Of a DNA stretch of 64,000 nt, positions 12,363 to 24,000 are shown piece by piece. Both the position numbers and the translations under genes were made by a program. A model generated the notes under the pieces. The model searched no databases, was not told where the DNA came from, and saw nothing but the letters and a program-made list of their open reading frames with translations. The stretch comes from Usnea hakonensis (taxonomy: Eukaryota; Ascomycota; Lecanoromycetes; Lecanorales; Parmeliaceae). Location: NCBI GenBank assembly GCA_013423325.1, contig BLJB01000141.1, forward strand, positions 258-64,257. The letters run 5' to 3'. Each line of letters starts with the position of its first letter. Position 1 is the first letter of the stretch.

Positions 12363-12387
12363 CGGTTTGTAACAAACCGTTTGTTAC
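12363..12387. repeat. two overlapping perfect palindromes
   Basis: CGGTTTGT-A-ACAAACCG occupies 12363-12379, and GTAACAAAC-C-GTTTGTTAC occupies 12369-12387. They share bases, so the same word alternates orientation three times in 25 bp. This could be a protein-binding element or the remains of a transposon end. Confidence 0.6.
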
Positions 12388-12430
12388 GCACTCTACCACA
12401 TTGACAGGTGGGCCTCTCATTGCTTTGGGA

Positions 12431-12469
12431 GACATATCAAATGGGGAGGCATGAATTATTTGATATGTC
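12431..12469. repeat. 12-bp perfect inverted repeat with 15-base loop
   Basis: GACATATCAAAT at 12431-12442 is exactly reversed and complemented as ATTTGATATGTC at 12458-12469. It lies just upstream of a TATA-like element. Confidence 0.6.
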
Positions 12470-12477
12470 AAGTCTTC

Positions 12478-12486
12478 TATATATAG
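12478..12486 (+). promoter_or_regulatory. TATA-like element
   Basis: TATATATAG lies about 165 bp upstream of the ATG of the candidate micro-gene at 12651. Core-promoter function is inference. Confidence 0.35.
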
Positions 12487-12650
12487 TAGCCACGTCCGTT
12501 GCTACATATATTGTCAGGAGCTTCTCAATTTAACTACGAGTACCCATTGAGAGCTCTGAAGAAGATACCTAGATAACCACCCCTATCCATAAGACAACGC
12601 TCATTAATTCAATTCAGACTAATAGGACTAATCCGGCTGGCTAGACCAAC

Positions 12651-12867
12651 ATGGAGGTCAAATCCAGGGTAGATGCTCACTCATTTCAACCAATATTCAC
12701 GAAAGCTAACCACACAGATGGGTGACACTTTTCGAGGACCTACACTTATTCGCAAGTCTTCCTTGTGCACATTCGGACCTAAAATACTATGTACTTTACA
12801 TATTGATGTCGAGCTTCTCGGTCTTACCATCTTTACCACCATTATCCATGCGGTTCCTATGGTCTAG
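12651..12867 (+). CDS. candidate 55-aa spliced micro-gene, unknown function
   Basis: Not recognised. ATG at 12651 starts MEVKSR, followed by a textbook small fungal intron at 12669-12717 (49 nt, GTAGAT donor, GCTAAC branch-like site, CACAG acceptor). A second exon, 12718-12867, continues in phase to TAG. The predicted protein is 55 aa, with a basic first half and a hydrophobic tail (ELLGLTIFTTIIHAVPM) that could be one membrane segment. A TATA-like element lies upstream and a minisatellite begins 7 bases after the stop. The splice signals are the main support; chance cannot be excluded for so short a frame. Confidence 0.35.
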
Positions 12868-12873
12868 CTCAAA

Positions 12874-13215
12874 GTGTTATGAATAGAGATGGTGGTTACA
12901 CAAGAGCATACTTGATTGAAGTGTTATGTCTGAGGATGCCTACCCAATGATCGGAACCTTTAGAGCACACATGATCAAAAGTGTTATCTGTTAAATAGGA
13001 TACCTACCCAGTACTCGGAACGACAACAGCACATATGACAATTTGTGTTATGCATCAGGGAGGATCCCTGCCCAGTCATTGGATCTTTAAGAGCACACTT
13101 GTAAAAAGTGTTATGACTTAAAGAGGATAACTACCCAATCATCGGAACTTTAAGCGTGTACTTGAATAAAAGTGGTATGACTTAGACAAGATGCCTACCC
13201 AATCATCGGAACTCG
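12874..13215. repeat. minisatellite, about six degenerate units of ~60 bp
   Basis: The word GTGTTATG or close variants recurs at 12874, 12921, 12981, 13045, 13108 and 13172 (spacings about 47, 60, 64, 63, 64). Each unit also carries a CTACCCAATCATCGGAAC-like core and an AGAGCACACTTGA-like segment. Units have diverged by substitution and small indels. Confidence 0.8.
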
Positions 13216-13273
13216 AAGAAATCTCGCCCGGCTTCTCAATGGCTCATCTTTCCGAACCTAGAGACACCTGACT

Positions 13274-13364
13274 GTATCCCATGGATTAGCAAGGTGGGCG
13301 TAAAAGTCTTGGCTAGTAGGGCTGAACCCCTGATTTTTACGCCCCGCCAATCCATGGGGATAGT
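13274..13364. repeat. imperfect long inverted repeat (MITE-like or hairpin)
   Basis: The left arm at 13274-13306 contains TATCCCATGGATT and GGTGGGCGTAAAA. The right arm at 13334-13364 contains TTTTTACGCCCCGCC and AATCCATGGGGATA. The arms pair with a few mismatches and a 5-base bulge, with about 27 bases between them. No frame inside. Confidence 0.6.
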
Positions 13365-14399
13365 AAGGTATGTCATCCGACCTCGTGCATTAGTCCGAAA
13401 TTTTTTATTACGATCTTTCTCAACGAACAACCGGGACACCTCCATAAGCTCTGGGCATAATGTCCGTGATGACCCTTGAGCAAATACTTCACTAATGGCG
13501 ACAAGGTAGTTGAGTAATGCTCAAATGGGGCGGGTGAGTTGTCGTCCGAAATATTTGAACACTAAGAGACTTTTTTCGATCAGCGAAGCTCTATGATCGT
13601 TATTTTGCTGAATTGCGTGATTGCGATCGAAAATATGGAGGCGTGGGTGTTGAACATGCATCTCCGTCGGCTTTCGAGGCGAGTATGTGAAGGTCACATG
13701 CGGGGTCCAAGCTCTCGCACGTGAACATATTTCAAGGTACATGTTTCGAGGTACTCGAACATCTTAACAGCCCTGGAAAAACCTGCATCTTAGCATTGAC
13801 GGTTCTCAGGTATCGCCATTTCATCCTTGATGGCATAATCTTTGAACAATCGGACATTCATGACTTGCCATGATATTGGGCGCAAATTTTGCCATACGCA
13901 ACTTCCAATTTGCAATAGATACTGTGGGAAGTTTCGAACGGAGTGCGAGTATAATTGTAGAGTATACACCTAGTCGAGTACCAGCTAGGGCCAATATCCC
14001 GTCTTTCTCGGCTTGCCTCCGGCGGCTGAGCTCCATTCATCGTTGGAACTTTGAGCAAGGATTCTAGATCCTCTATCCCTTTGGAGGGCTAAATCGGACA
14101 ATTGGCTCAGAATTGCCAGACCTCCCGATGCTCGTGAGAAGTTGAGCTGCTAGGGTGAAAGTAGAATGGCGTGCGCGGCCAAAGGAGAATAATCCCCCCC
14201 CCCCCTTCCCCGTTCTCCTCTTCAACCACAACCGATGCTTTGTTGCTTCCCTTGCTCTATGGGTTATAAAGCTCTAGTCGAATCGTTTCTTTAAGTTCCA
14301 GCTTGATATCTACCTATTTAATTGCCAAATAGGCACGAAGAAGCACACAAGCTCGCCAGTACAACTGATTGAATCTCCAACCAAGCCCATTATACCCTC
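13365..14399. other. intergenic, no supported gene
   Basis: About 1 kb with no convincing coding frame. A run of C and a pyrimidine-rich stretch near 14195-14220 and a TATAAA at about 14266 probably belong to the promoter of the gene at 14400. Confidence 0.5.
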
Positions 14400-14897
14400 A
14401 TGGATGACGAAAACTGGACTGTACAACGGAAGGGCCGAAAGAAGAAACCCAACAAGATACCAGACCATCCTCGGGACCAAGCGTGGATGGATGCCAACTG
14501 TCCACAGTATGTCGGCTCCGCTGCAGATTATGATAAAGAACATCACAATCGATACGGAGAGGCTGAAGGTATGGTCGATGGTAAGCATGTGACAAAAGAC
14601 GGCAGACTAGACGAAAGACCTAGCTTCCCTAAAGGCAGCAAAAGACTGCAGGCACATGAGAGATATAAGAAAAGCGCGAAGGCCAGAGAGATGGCTGAAG
14701 AGGGTTACAATGAGGCATTAGCTCGTCACACTACTGAGTTTGCAAAACTTTCTCGAGAGCAACAAGAGTACTTCAAGCATGTCGCGAAGGAGCTACTCCC
14801 ACGTCGTCATGAAGATCTACACAATCGTGCGGCTCAATGGGATGACAATGCCTACAGGCAAGCTAGGCTTATATTCTTCGTCGAAGAAGACAGCTGA
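14400..14897 (+). CDS. hypothetical small hydrophilic protein
   Basis: Not recognised. A 165-aa frame, strongly charged, with a lysine/arginine-rich N-terminus (RKGRKKKPNK) and a likely helical middle rich in E, K and A. There is no signal peptide, membrane segment or known motif. Open sequence continues downstream to about 15147 in one frame and about 15104 in another, so a second exon after a short intron (for example 14878-14923) is possible. A TATA-like element about 130 bp upstream of the ATG and even codon use support a real gene. Confidence 0.45.
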   Translation: MDDENWTVQRKGRKKKPNKIPDHPRDQAWMDANCPQYVGSAADYDKEHHNRYGEAEGMVDGKHVTKDGRLDERPSFPKGSKRLQAHERYKKSAKAREMAEEGYNEALARHTTEFAKLSREQQEYFKHVAKELLPRRHEDLHNRAAQWDDNAYRQARLIFFVEEDS

Positions 14898-15667
14898 CCT
14901 GGGCTCAGTCTTGCGATAGGACGATCCAACTTACTTAAAACCGACCCTGTTGCCTACCATAATTTGCGAAGCCACGAAACGCATCGGCAATGTGCAGTCC
15001 ATTCCTTTGAAGATCATGAAGAGGCTCACGCCGCTCGCGCATGGCATGCAGCGTACCGATCGTACGTATACCCAATGTACTTCGAATTCACTTTGGTCTA
15101 GTGCCTACAAGACACTGATACGAACAGAGGGATCAACAGAGCGATGAAAGAAAAGATTGTTGGGGTGAATTGGTGTCGTCGGGCTTGGAATCCCACATCA
15201 GAAGTCGTTCACACGAGTTGCCACCGCAGGGTATCTTCTCTGCATACAATCGAACACCTTCTCCAGAGAAGAATCCCAACAGCGGTCAAGGTCCTGTCCC
15301 AAAACCCTTGTTAAAAGATCACTGGTGGTTCGCCGATTAGGGATGGCATGTACTGGGGAAAGCGCGAAGTCGGAAGACCATAGGGTTAATTAATTTGAAA
15401 AGCGATTTGGTTCTTTATCCTCTTTTCGCAGACCAGTCATGCTTCGATGCTCAAGGGGGCTGTGATTGCATGCATCTTACTTCATTTGCGATATTTTCAA
15501 TTACGGGGAAGAAGTATCTTGTTGAATGACAATGACTGCAGACTTGTCTGTATGCATTTCCTCCGACCAAAGGGTGCTTTGAAGTTGGCTCTTCCATGCA
15601 GTTTTTTTGCCTCTATCTCATAACCTTTCTGTGTGTATGTTATGAATCCTAGGAGACGCACTTGCCC
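14898..15667. other. possible extra exon, then 3' flank
   Basis: 14924-15147 may hold a second exon of the preceding gene; the frame is not settled. The rest up to the stop of the SRPBCC gene shows nothing distinctive. Confidence 0.35.
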
Positions 15668-16264
15668 TTAGCGGATTCCTTCTGCGAACGTCCTCAACTC
15701 ATCATTCCACTGCCCAAATCTGTCTACCAGCGTAGCGCCTACGAAGAACTTCACAGCCCAAGCCAAGGGCCCACTAAAAGTCTCATAGACATTATAGATC
15801 GTCCTTCCCGTCCCTGTCTCTTCGTAGATCTCGTGCACTCTCTCCGACCTCAAAGCCCAGTCGGGATACCCCTTACCAAGCCAGACCACTTTGAAGCCTT
15901 TCTTATCCGGCTCATTGATCTCGTCAAGGATCGTCATGAGCAGTTTCATCTTGACAACAGTAGACCGGCCGCGGCCTGCCATGTCGACGTGTTCTTTGAA
16001 CAGTGTACCCGCTTTGAGTCGATTGAGCTCGTTAGAGTCTTTAGAAGTGTCTAAGAGGGAGGCTCGAGGGACGAAGTTGTTCCATTGAGGCCATGTAGAC
16101 GTATCCAAGAGGGTATCGAGAACAGGCTGAGGTCGGGCGCTAATGATAATTGCTGCGCGGACCGTAAACGAGGCTCCAGACTGGACGCCCCAGTGCGGAG
16201 TCGGTATGGGGGGTATCAGTTCTACGGATACTTTATTTTCGTTCTTTGAGGATCCGGATGTCAT
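15668..16264 (-). CDS. SRPBCC/START-fold protein (polyketide cyclase or Coq10-like superfamily)
   Basis: Single-exon 198-aa frame. Layout of a SRPBCC protein: an early beta strand and helix with TLLDTSTWPQWNNFVP, the common W-x2-W-N pattern at the start of the ligand cavity, then alternating strands (KAGTLFKEHVDM, KGFKVVWLG, YNVYETFSGPLAW) and a long C-terminal helix ending FGQWNDELRTFAEGIR. The fold binds hydrophobic ligands; no specific ligand or reaction can be assigned. Its 5' end faces the F-box-like gene at 16510 across a 245-bp shared upstream region. No lesion seen. Confidence 0.75.
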   Translation of the reverse strand: MTSGSSKNENKVSVELIPPIPTPHWGVQSGASFTVRAAIIISARPQPVLDTLLDTSTWPQWNNFVPRASLLDTSKDSNELNRLKAGTLFKEHVDMAGRGRSTVVKMKLLMTILDEINEPDKKGFKVVWLGKGYPDWALRSERVHEIYEETGTGRTIYNVYETFSGPLAWAVKFFVGATLVDRFGQWNDELRTFAEGIR

Positions 16265-16509
16265 GATGGCTATGGGCTCTGTACTTCAACTAAGATCAAT
16301 GACGCTCTGGATCCCGAACTGATAATTCGACCAGACGCTAAGACTTTCTTTAACCATGAATGGCTAGTCTCGGTCTTTCTTCGGCAGCTGGAAACGCTTA
16401 AAAAAAATTCTCCTTTCCGAGAACAGCCCTTTCAACAAATTTACACGCACAAATACGAGAGATATATTGCCAACCTCCGGCATCATCACCTCCCTCGAAC
16501 GTATTCAAT

Positions 16510-18079
16510 ATGGCCGAGGAATCTGTCCTAGAGTCGCTCTCGCCTGAGCTGCAGCGGCTGATTTTGTTGCAATTAGACTCGTTTGAAGCATTACATGCAC
16601 TCATTCTCGCTTCACCTCGATTCTATCAACTCTTTAAGATCAACCGAGAAACAGCCTTTTCTGCCATCGCCCGTCGCCGATTTCATCGCGCTGCAGTCTG
16701 GGAAGCTCTGGCCATAGAGAGATTGGCGCAAGTTGAGAAACCCCCGTACTCGCGAAAAAATGTGCTTAGATTCTTCGATTTCACGCCAAGTGACCTGGAT
16801 CCGCCGCCGAACACAATCCTGCCTCTATCGGTATCTACAGGGCTATGCAAAACGGATAAGGTAATTCGGCTCTTTACCACCGACTACGCCGAGAACAGTC
16901 TCCCCATTTTAGCGCAACTGCAGAGCTCGGATACCGCTTCAATCCGAACGCAATACAGAATGAACATCTACGACCCTCCCTCCTTTCATCTCTCTGACCT
17001 GGAGTTGACCCGTTTGCGAAGAGCTTTTTTTCGATTTGAGACCTACCGAATTCTCTTCGCTCGGTGTCCATTGGGGCTTGAACATGACGACCACAATGTC
17101 CAACGTAGCCATCCAGTCGCCCCAGTGTTCGAGCAAGGGAAGAAGTTCTTCCGTTCCTCCCCAGCATACCATATCGCCGAGATTGCTTGCGTCAGAGACT
17201 ACCTATATCGTCGGCTACGCGGTATCTTTGATCAGGTCGAAGACGAGACGGTACGCGCATTACAAGCAGAATGTCCAAACCCTATGAACACAGAAAGCGC
17301 GCTGGATTGGGACGCAAAAAATGGTTGGCGCTATCATGACTATTTCTTCGAACACGACGATCACCTTGACGATCACCTCTTCACCTACAATGGTAAATTC
17401 AACCAACACCTTCACATTGAGCACCTTCTCTCACTCGGACTGCCGTACATTCTGAAAATACTAGAGGCGACCGGCGACGAGCGTAGAGATCTACTGCTTC
17501 ATGGCAAGAGAGATTGGTATACTCACCACGAGACAAGGTTTCTTACAGCAGCCCTCGCTCATTATTCTTTCTCACGTCCAAGCAAGCGATGGAGACGGCG
17601 CCAAACCGATCCAACTCCATCCTCTCATCAAGCGATCAAAGCCAATGCTCCTCCTGGCTGGCTGTGGGCCCATGGTGAACACGGCTATTCTGATCTCGCG
17701 GTAGATACCTACAAGGGGCTTAGGGATTGGAGATACGTGTTCTGGGATCTGGACAGGCTTCAAAATGCTGGTATCCTTGACCGAGAGTAAGTCTTGATGA
17801 TAGATTCTGCCCCGAGATTCATTCTGACCCTTGCATAGTCCGCGCGATTTAATGGAGCTGAAATTCGACGAAAATTTGGCTGGATGTGGACCAAGTGTCC
17901 AAGAGCGTTGGATAGGCCCATCCAAGTCCATTCCTAAGATCCGCGACGCTGCTGAAGATGGAGAGAAATTTAGGATGAGGAAGAACAAGAAGAGCTCGAA
18001 GAGGAGGGAAACATGGGTCATGAGCCGTCACTCTTTTTGGTACTCAGACGGCTATGGAACACTGGAACCATCATGCTGA
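16510..18079 (+). CDS. F-box-like hypothetical protein
   Basis: Two exons, 16510-17786 and 17839-18079, give 505 aa; the 52-nt intron has a GTAAGT donor and CATAG acceptor. The N-terminus (ESLSPELQRLILLQLDSFEALHALILASPRFYQLF) has the L-P-x-E-L ... S-x-R-F-Y pattern of fungal F-box-like proteins, which link substrates to SCF ubiquitin ligases. The rest has no named domain but recurs in fungal families: a basic stretch, a His/Asp-rich segment (EHDDHLDDHLF), then a W-rich part. The C-terminal tail is basic. Degenerate copies of its 3' half lie downstream, so it belongs to a local family. The F-box assignment is moderately sure; the target is unknown. Confidence 0.7.
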
Positions 18080-18639
18080 AGAAGCTTGACATCTGGTTGC
18101 GCCAAAAGCTCTCTGATTATCGCTGGATTCTGCAATTTGGCAGAAAGAGTGGCCATCATTAGATGCCTTGGAACCCCGTGGGGCACTTCTACGCAGTTTC
18201 ATACTGGGTCAAGAGCATTGAAAGCGCAAATACATGCGCGAAACGGTACTACATCATTACATCTGCTGCGTGACCTTAGACCAGAGTGATGTGTTGCTTG
18301 ACGAATCGAAGTCTTATCGTAGACACTTTTATCTTTCATATGGCACTCTATCTATAAGGAGCTCTTATCGAGCTTCCCAACCCGTCTTGCGCCGCCTCCC
18401 TCTTCCTAAACAGTGCTGTGCCATTGAAGCATCGCCTTCACCTCCGATCCCTAGACGCAGTGTCTGCCATTCATTAGTAATCGCCCGAGTCAAGTGATGA
18501 TGAACAGAGAATTGTTCTTGCACGCCGTACCAGGCTTTGATATAACCCATCTGGTACGCACTCCCCATCGCAAAGCTTTTCAGCGCGTAGACCTAAATCC
18601 AAACGTCAACCAAGATCGTTAGCCCTGACTAGAGAAAGA
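18080..18639. other. intergenic, possible relic on the minus strand
   Basis: A minus-strand frame near 18365-18568 has a protein-like stretch but no recognised family. Nothing else is supported. Confidence 0.3.
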
Positions 18640-19165
18640 GGAATAGATCAAGCCTGCATGTGGTGAGAATGGCTATTCAGGGCTACTGCAAGGCTGGCTG
18701 TGCGGCCATTATCGTCTGTAGCCATCAAGATTGGCCGATCCTACATACAAGGGGCTACGAGACTGGGGTCATGTGTTTTCAGACTATGACAGACTTGATA
18801 AGTCTAGGATCTTGCGTCGAGAGTAAGTCACTATAGTCTCTGCTTCCAGAGGACTGTTTTGAATGTGATGCAGCCTGTACGAAGTGAGGACGATTCAAAT
18901 CTCAGACATTGACCGTCGATCCAGACCAAGTATTGAACTACGTTTGCAGGCTCTTCATTCTTTGTTTGTTCGACTCTGGCAAAGAGAGCAATTCTCTGCT
19001 GACCGAGTCCATAGACTGGGATGACAATTACTTGGTGCTAAGCAATCAATGAGAGCTCGAGGGAAATTTGACGAAGTTCGATGCAAAATTACTACTTTGC
19101 GCTGTCGTTGAATGCCTCTCGAATCAAATGCGGTCAACCCATGCAAAAAGGTCATCAATCAGCCT
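18640..19165 (+). pseudogene. relics of F-box-like paralogues
   Basis: Around 18742-18832 the plus strand encodes YKGLRDWGHVFSDYDRL and ends in a CGAGAGTAAGTC junction, matching YKGLRDWRYVFWDLDRL and the same exon end in the gene at 16510-18079. Further on, near 18990-19030, LLTESIDWDD resembles NTESALDWDA from an earlier part of that protein, so two decayed copies may lie in tandem. Stops and frame changes occur throughout. Confidence 0.55.
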
Positions 19166-21035
19166 GGCCAGCCCCAGATAGCGAGCCAAACCTAGCTCAG
19201 TCAGTACGTGTTCTGTCCCACTTTCAGGCCACATCTTTTTGAGTGTCTCAAAACATGTAGTGGGAAGCTTCTTCTTAAAATTCATGTCCCTATGGCTTAT
19301 TCGTAGAAACAGTAACTAACTTGAAGATTTTGTCACTCAAAAAGATCTGTGCCGCCATTGTTGTCCGTAATCGATCATTCAGAGCCTTCTTCTGCGTCAA
19401 AAGAAATACCATTTTACTTATGTGCAAACACTCTGTTCTCTGATGCTGCATTGAGGACCCGGACGGTGGGCTTCATCTGAACTCGCAAAGGCTGCGTTGT
19501 ACTTTGCGAGCACAGAATCATGTCTATAGTCCGACTTATCCAACCACTTTCTTCTTATCTCCCTTTCGGCTACTATATCTTCCAATAGCACAGACTCAGC
19601 ACCGGATGCGACTTTACCTACTATGTTCACTCATAAAACCAGATACTTGATCTTTGAGACTTGTCGTGTCCGAGATATCTGGTTGCAAAACAAGAATTCT
19701 CCCCATCTCGCCACATAGTCGTTGTATTTGTGGTTATAGATGAGGTAAGCTTCGCAGCACAGGACACGTGTCGGAGGTGGGCGCGTAGACGAGGCGTTCT
19801 TCTATCAAGGAAAATGGTGTACATCCGGGGGCGAGACTTTTCGATGTGGGTTTTCTGAACCCATATTTATATACCTTTATGTATACGTCTTCAGCCATTA
19901 AACTCTAAACTCAGGACGGCACGTGACATCTGTATTTTTCCTGTGTAAGGTAATCTTAGCGGCGTGTATTTTTAAGAGCTTGGCCGGACTAAATTCTCTT
20001 TTGTGCCATACACATATGTTTCATGCAATTCACCTTGGTCTCACGCTATCTATCAAACGATCACTTGCATGTCAGTAGACTGTGTTTTATCAATGTAATG
20101 TGATGATGAGATCTATGCTGATGAATTGATTGTCAGAAAATACAACGCCGAATGGCTTGCGGTTAATTTTGCGCCGCAATGCAAAATTTTCAGGCTGAAG
20201 ACGACCGCTGGTCCACATTTTATGCCTCATATGACACTGTGGCTGGATGAATTGGCTGACCGTAGTACTTGCTCCCCATGATCTTACGCCCTCATACTTT
20301 GATATTGCTCTTTGAGCGCCATCGTCCTTTTAACGAGTTTTTCAAGTGAAAAGCCTTTTCGCTATTAATCAAATTTTGCCACGGGCTACTTCTTGATATC
20401 ATTCATGCCCGGATCACGAAACTTGCTCGTACGCTGTCGTCATCGACGATGCTCAACCATCGCTTCCTCATGGACAGACCTATCTGTCTCTAAAGACTAC
20501 TAGAATTCTCACCTTATAGCATGTCACAATGGAAATGCAGATTCGTTTCATGCCTTATCGAATAAGGTTTCCCCTGTGGCTGCGCATACTGTCCGAGATA
20601 AGCGGGGCCTACTTTTTTGGGCAATTGCCACCACAGTCACGGATCATGGCAGGTGTTGCTCATTGCTACCCTAGTGCCACAGATGACCCAGCCTTTAAAC
20701 ATTACGAGTCGTCCTCCGTATCAGCTACGCTCCTCTTTCATATTCCCTTTCTCGACCTCGACAACTCTCCGTGAGACTCATAGAAGGGAAGGCTGACATG
20801 CGGGCGGTCGAGACAAGACGAAAAATATCAGCTCCACTTAATCCTTAATTACGTCTTTACCAGAGTTTCGCCCTGTAGTTTCAGCCTCATGATTCAATTT
20901 CGCAGAGCTCTACAGACCCCGACTTGCCATTGCCACCGCCTCTCAACCGTCCTACCTACGGGCCATATCTGATAGGTTTCCGCTGCTGCTGATGTTGGCC
21001 GATCACTCGTACTGACCCTTCCGGGTCTCTACAAC
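19166..21035. other. intergenic, upstream of the glucan synthase
   Basis: About 1.9 kb without a supported gene. Frames are short and scattered. The region next to 21036 should hold the synthase promoter; no distinct element recognised. Confidence 0.5.
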
Positions 21036-24000
21036 ATGGCCATACAGCAATGGCCCTGGATTCTGCTACTCATAGTATTCAAAGTCTGCGCACTCCACTA
21101 TGATCCTTCTCAAATAGCGTATAACGTAAATACTAACAAAACAGCTGACGGTCCAATCAATTACTGGGGCGAGTGGGAGAATCATACGTTCCATCCATCG
21201 CCCTCAAATTGGAGAATCCCTTTTTACACGATCTTACTTGATCGGTTCGTCAACGGAAACCCTACCAATGACAACGCAAATGGAACGCAGTTCGAACACG
21301 ATTTGACTCAGACTCAACTACGCCATGGTGGTGATATTGAAGGGCTACAAGATAGTTTGGACTATCTACAGAGTATGGGCGTCAAGGTTACCCTACCCAC
21401 CATCTTGGAAGATTGGACCTTGTGTTGACCGCCCCCAGGTCCTATATCTCGCAGGCAGCCCGTATATTAACGTGCCTTGGGGGGCAGATGGATACAGCCC
21501 CCTCGATATGACGCTTCTTGATAGTCATTTGGGGACTATAGCTGAATGGCAGGCAGCAATCACAGAGATCCACCGACGGGGGATGTATGTACTACTGGAT
21601 AATACAATGTCTACGTGAGTGGTGAATTCTTGCTGCCAAGGTTCTGACTGAAGTGGGTTGATTTAGAATGGGAGATCTGATTGGTTTTGAGGGTTTTCTA
21701 AATGTTTCAACTCCCTTCAACAGTAGAGAACACAATGCGTTATGGAAGGGTGATAGAAGATATAATGACTTCGCGTTTGGAAACGATGAGCTATCAGACT
21801 GCGACTATCCCCGGTTCTACGGTGACGACGGCTATCAGGTGCTCAACCTATCTAGCGAACTAGTGGGTTGTCGAGATTCGGAATTTGATCAGTACGGAGA
21901 AGTTGCTGCCTTTGGCGATTATCCCGAATGGTACGTGTAACTTTGAATGGGTACTCATTTCCGCACGAGACATGCTTTGAGAGTATCTCGCGAGAATCAT
22001 CTGCCCTCGCAGGGCCCAAACCCAAAATCTTTCTAGCATGCTGACTCCGGTATCAAGGCAACGTCAAATTTCAAAGTTTGCCTTTGTACAAGACCGCTTG
22101 CGCGAGTGGCGACCGGATGTTCTTAGCAAGATAGAGCGTTTCTCTTGTATGACTCTAGCTATGTTGGACATTGACGGCTTTCGTATCGACAAAGGTCTCA
22201 CCATAACCATTGATGCTCAAGCACATTGGTCCAACTCGATCCGAGCGTGTGCCAAGCAGTTTGGCAAGGAAAACTTCTACATAAGCGGTATGCACATTTC
22301 AAGCAGTCTCTTGACGGGTTACCACATTGATCGTCGCAGAATATAAGAAAAGCAAAATGTCCTTGTTGCAATTCAGGTTTGCCTGAAAGGCCGCCGCGAA
22401 ACAAATGCTGACTCTACCGTTTGCGCAGGCGAAGTTGTAGCTGGAAATACTTTTGGATCGGTGTATGTGGGAAGAGGAAGGACACCGGACAACTATGTCG
22501 AAAATATCACAGAGGCTGTGATGTTGACAAACGTCTCTGATTCCAAATACTTCATTCGTGACCAAGGCTTCAATGCATTTGACGGAGTAGCTTTCCATTA
22601 TACTGTGTATCGTTTTTTGTCACGGTTTCTAGGATTGGATGGAACATTTGGCGCACAAGGAGACCCTCCCAACGTCAGCTGGATTGATTTCTGGGAGACC
22701 ATATTATCAACAAACGACATGATAAACGCCAATGACGGCATATCGTTCGATCCAAGGCACATGTACGGAGTCACCAACCAAGATGTGTTTCGCTGGCCAA
22801 CTATCAAAAATGGCGTCGAGAAACAGTTGCTCGGGTATTTCATTGTGGCGCTACTTTTGCCCGGAATACCAACTTTGGTTTGGGGAGAAGAGCAGGTATG
22901 TATTTCACATTGAATTGCGCGAAACGTCACGGATATGACTATCTTTTCGACGGCTCTTTAGAGCAGGGACTGAGACTAGAGTCTGAGTAATCATACTAAC
23001 AACGACTATTCTGTCAGGCTTTTTATGTACTAGACAGTACTAATGCCAACTACGTCTTCGGAAGGTCGCCCATGAGCTCAGCCCAAGCCTGGAAAATGCA
23101 TGGATGCTACAATGCTGCAATCGGCAACTCCAAATACTATGAATGGCCCCTAGAAGCTGGATTGCATGGTTGCCAAGACAATTGGGTCATTCTGGACCAT
23201 CGAGATCCCTCTCACCCTGTCCACAATTTTATCAAAAATACCCACGAGATTCGTGAGAATTACCCAGTCTTCCAAGACGGGTTTTCTTTGCGCTTACTGT
23301 CGAATCAAACATATCAAATATTTCTACCCGGAAGCAACAACACACCGACAGAAACTGGCATCTGGAGCATGGAGCGAGCAGGGAATGCTGCCATCCAGCA
23401 AAACCTCACTCAGGTCGCTTGGCTAGTATACACTAACGAAAATCAAACAACGAACAACTTCTTTAATTGTAAAGATAATGGAAACGCGCTCATTGCACCC
23501 TTCAGCGCTGGGTCTACCATCAAAAACACCTACTTCCCATATGAAGAGTATACTCTAGAGAGTTCAAGCATCGTAATGGGTAAGGTCTTCTAGTATTTCT
23601 ATTCTTCGAATTAATGGCTTCTATGCATCAAACCCCACTCCGTCAGGAAGCCATTAGTTGCAGGACATGCTAATGAGTTCCCAACAGAAAACAGTCCAAG
23701 GACGTTTGCAGGCTGCTTGTCAAACCTACAACTTCCAGCCTGGGGTTTCAAAGCGTTTGTTCTGCAAGAGCAATACATACCTTCATCTCCAGTGATCACC
23801 ACGTTTCTACCTGGCCATGACTACCGCATGGTATCTGCCCCATCAATTCCCATCGAGCTTCACTTTTCAGCTGCCATGGATTGTCAACAGATCACTGATA
23901 CCATTCTGATCAAATCTACCACATCTGACAATAGTACTCCTCACGTTGATGCTAACAGCGTCCGCTGTAGAAACATCAGCAACTCGGATAACACATTATC

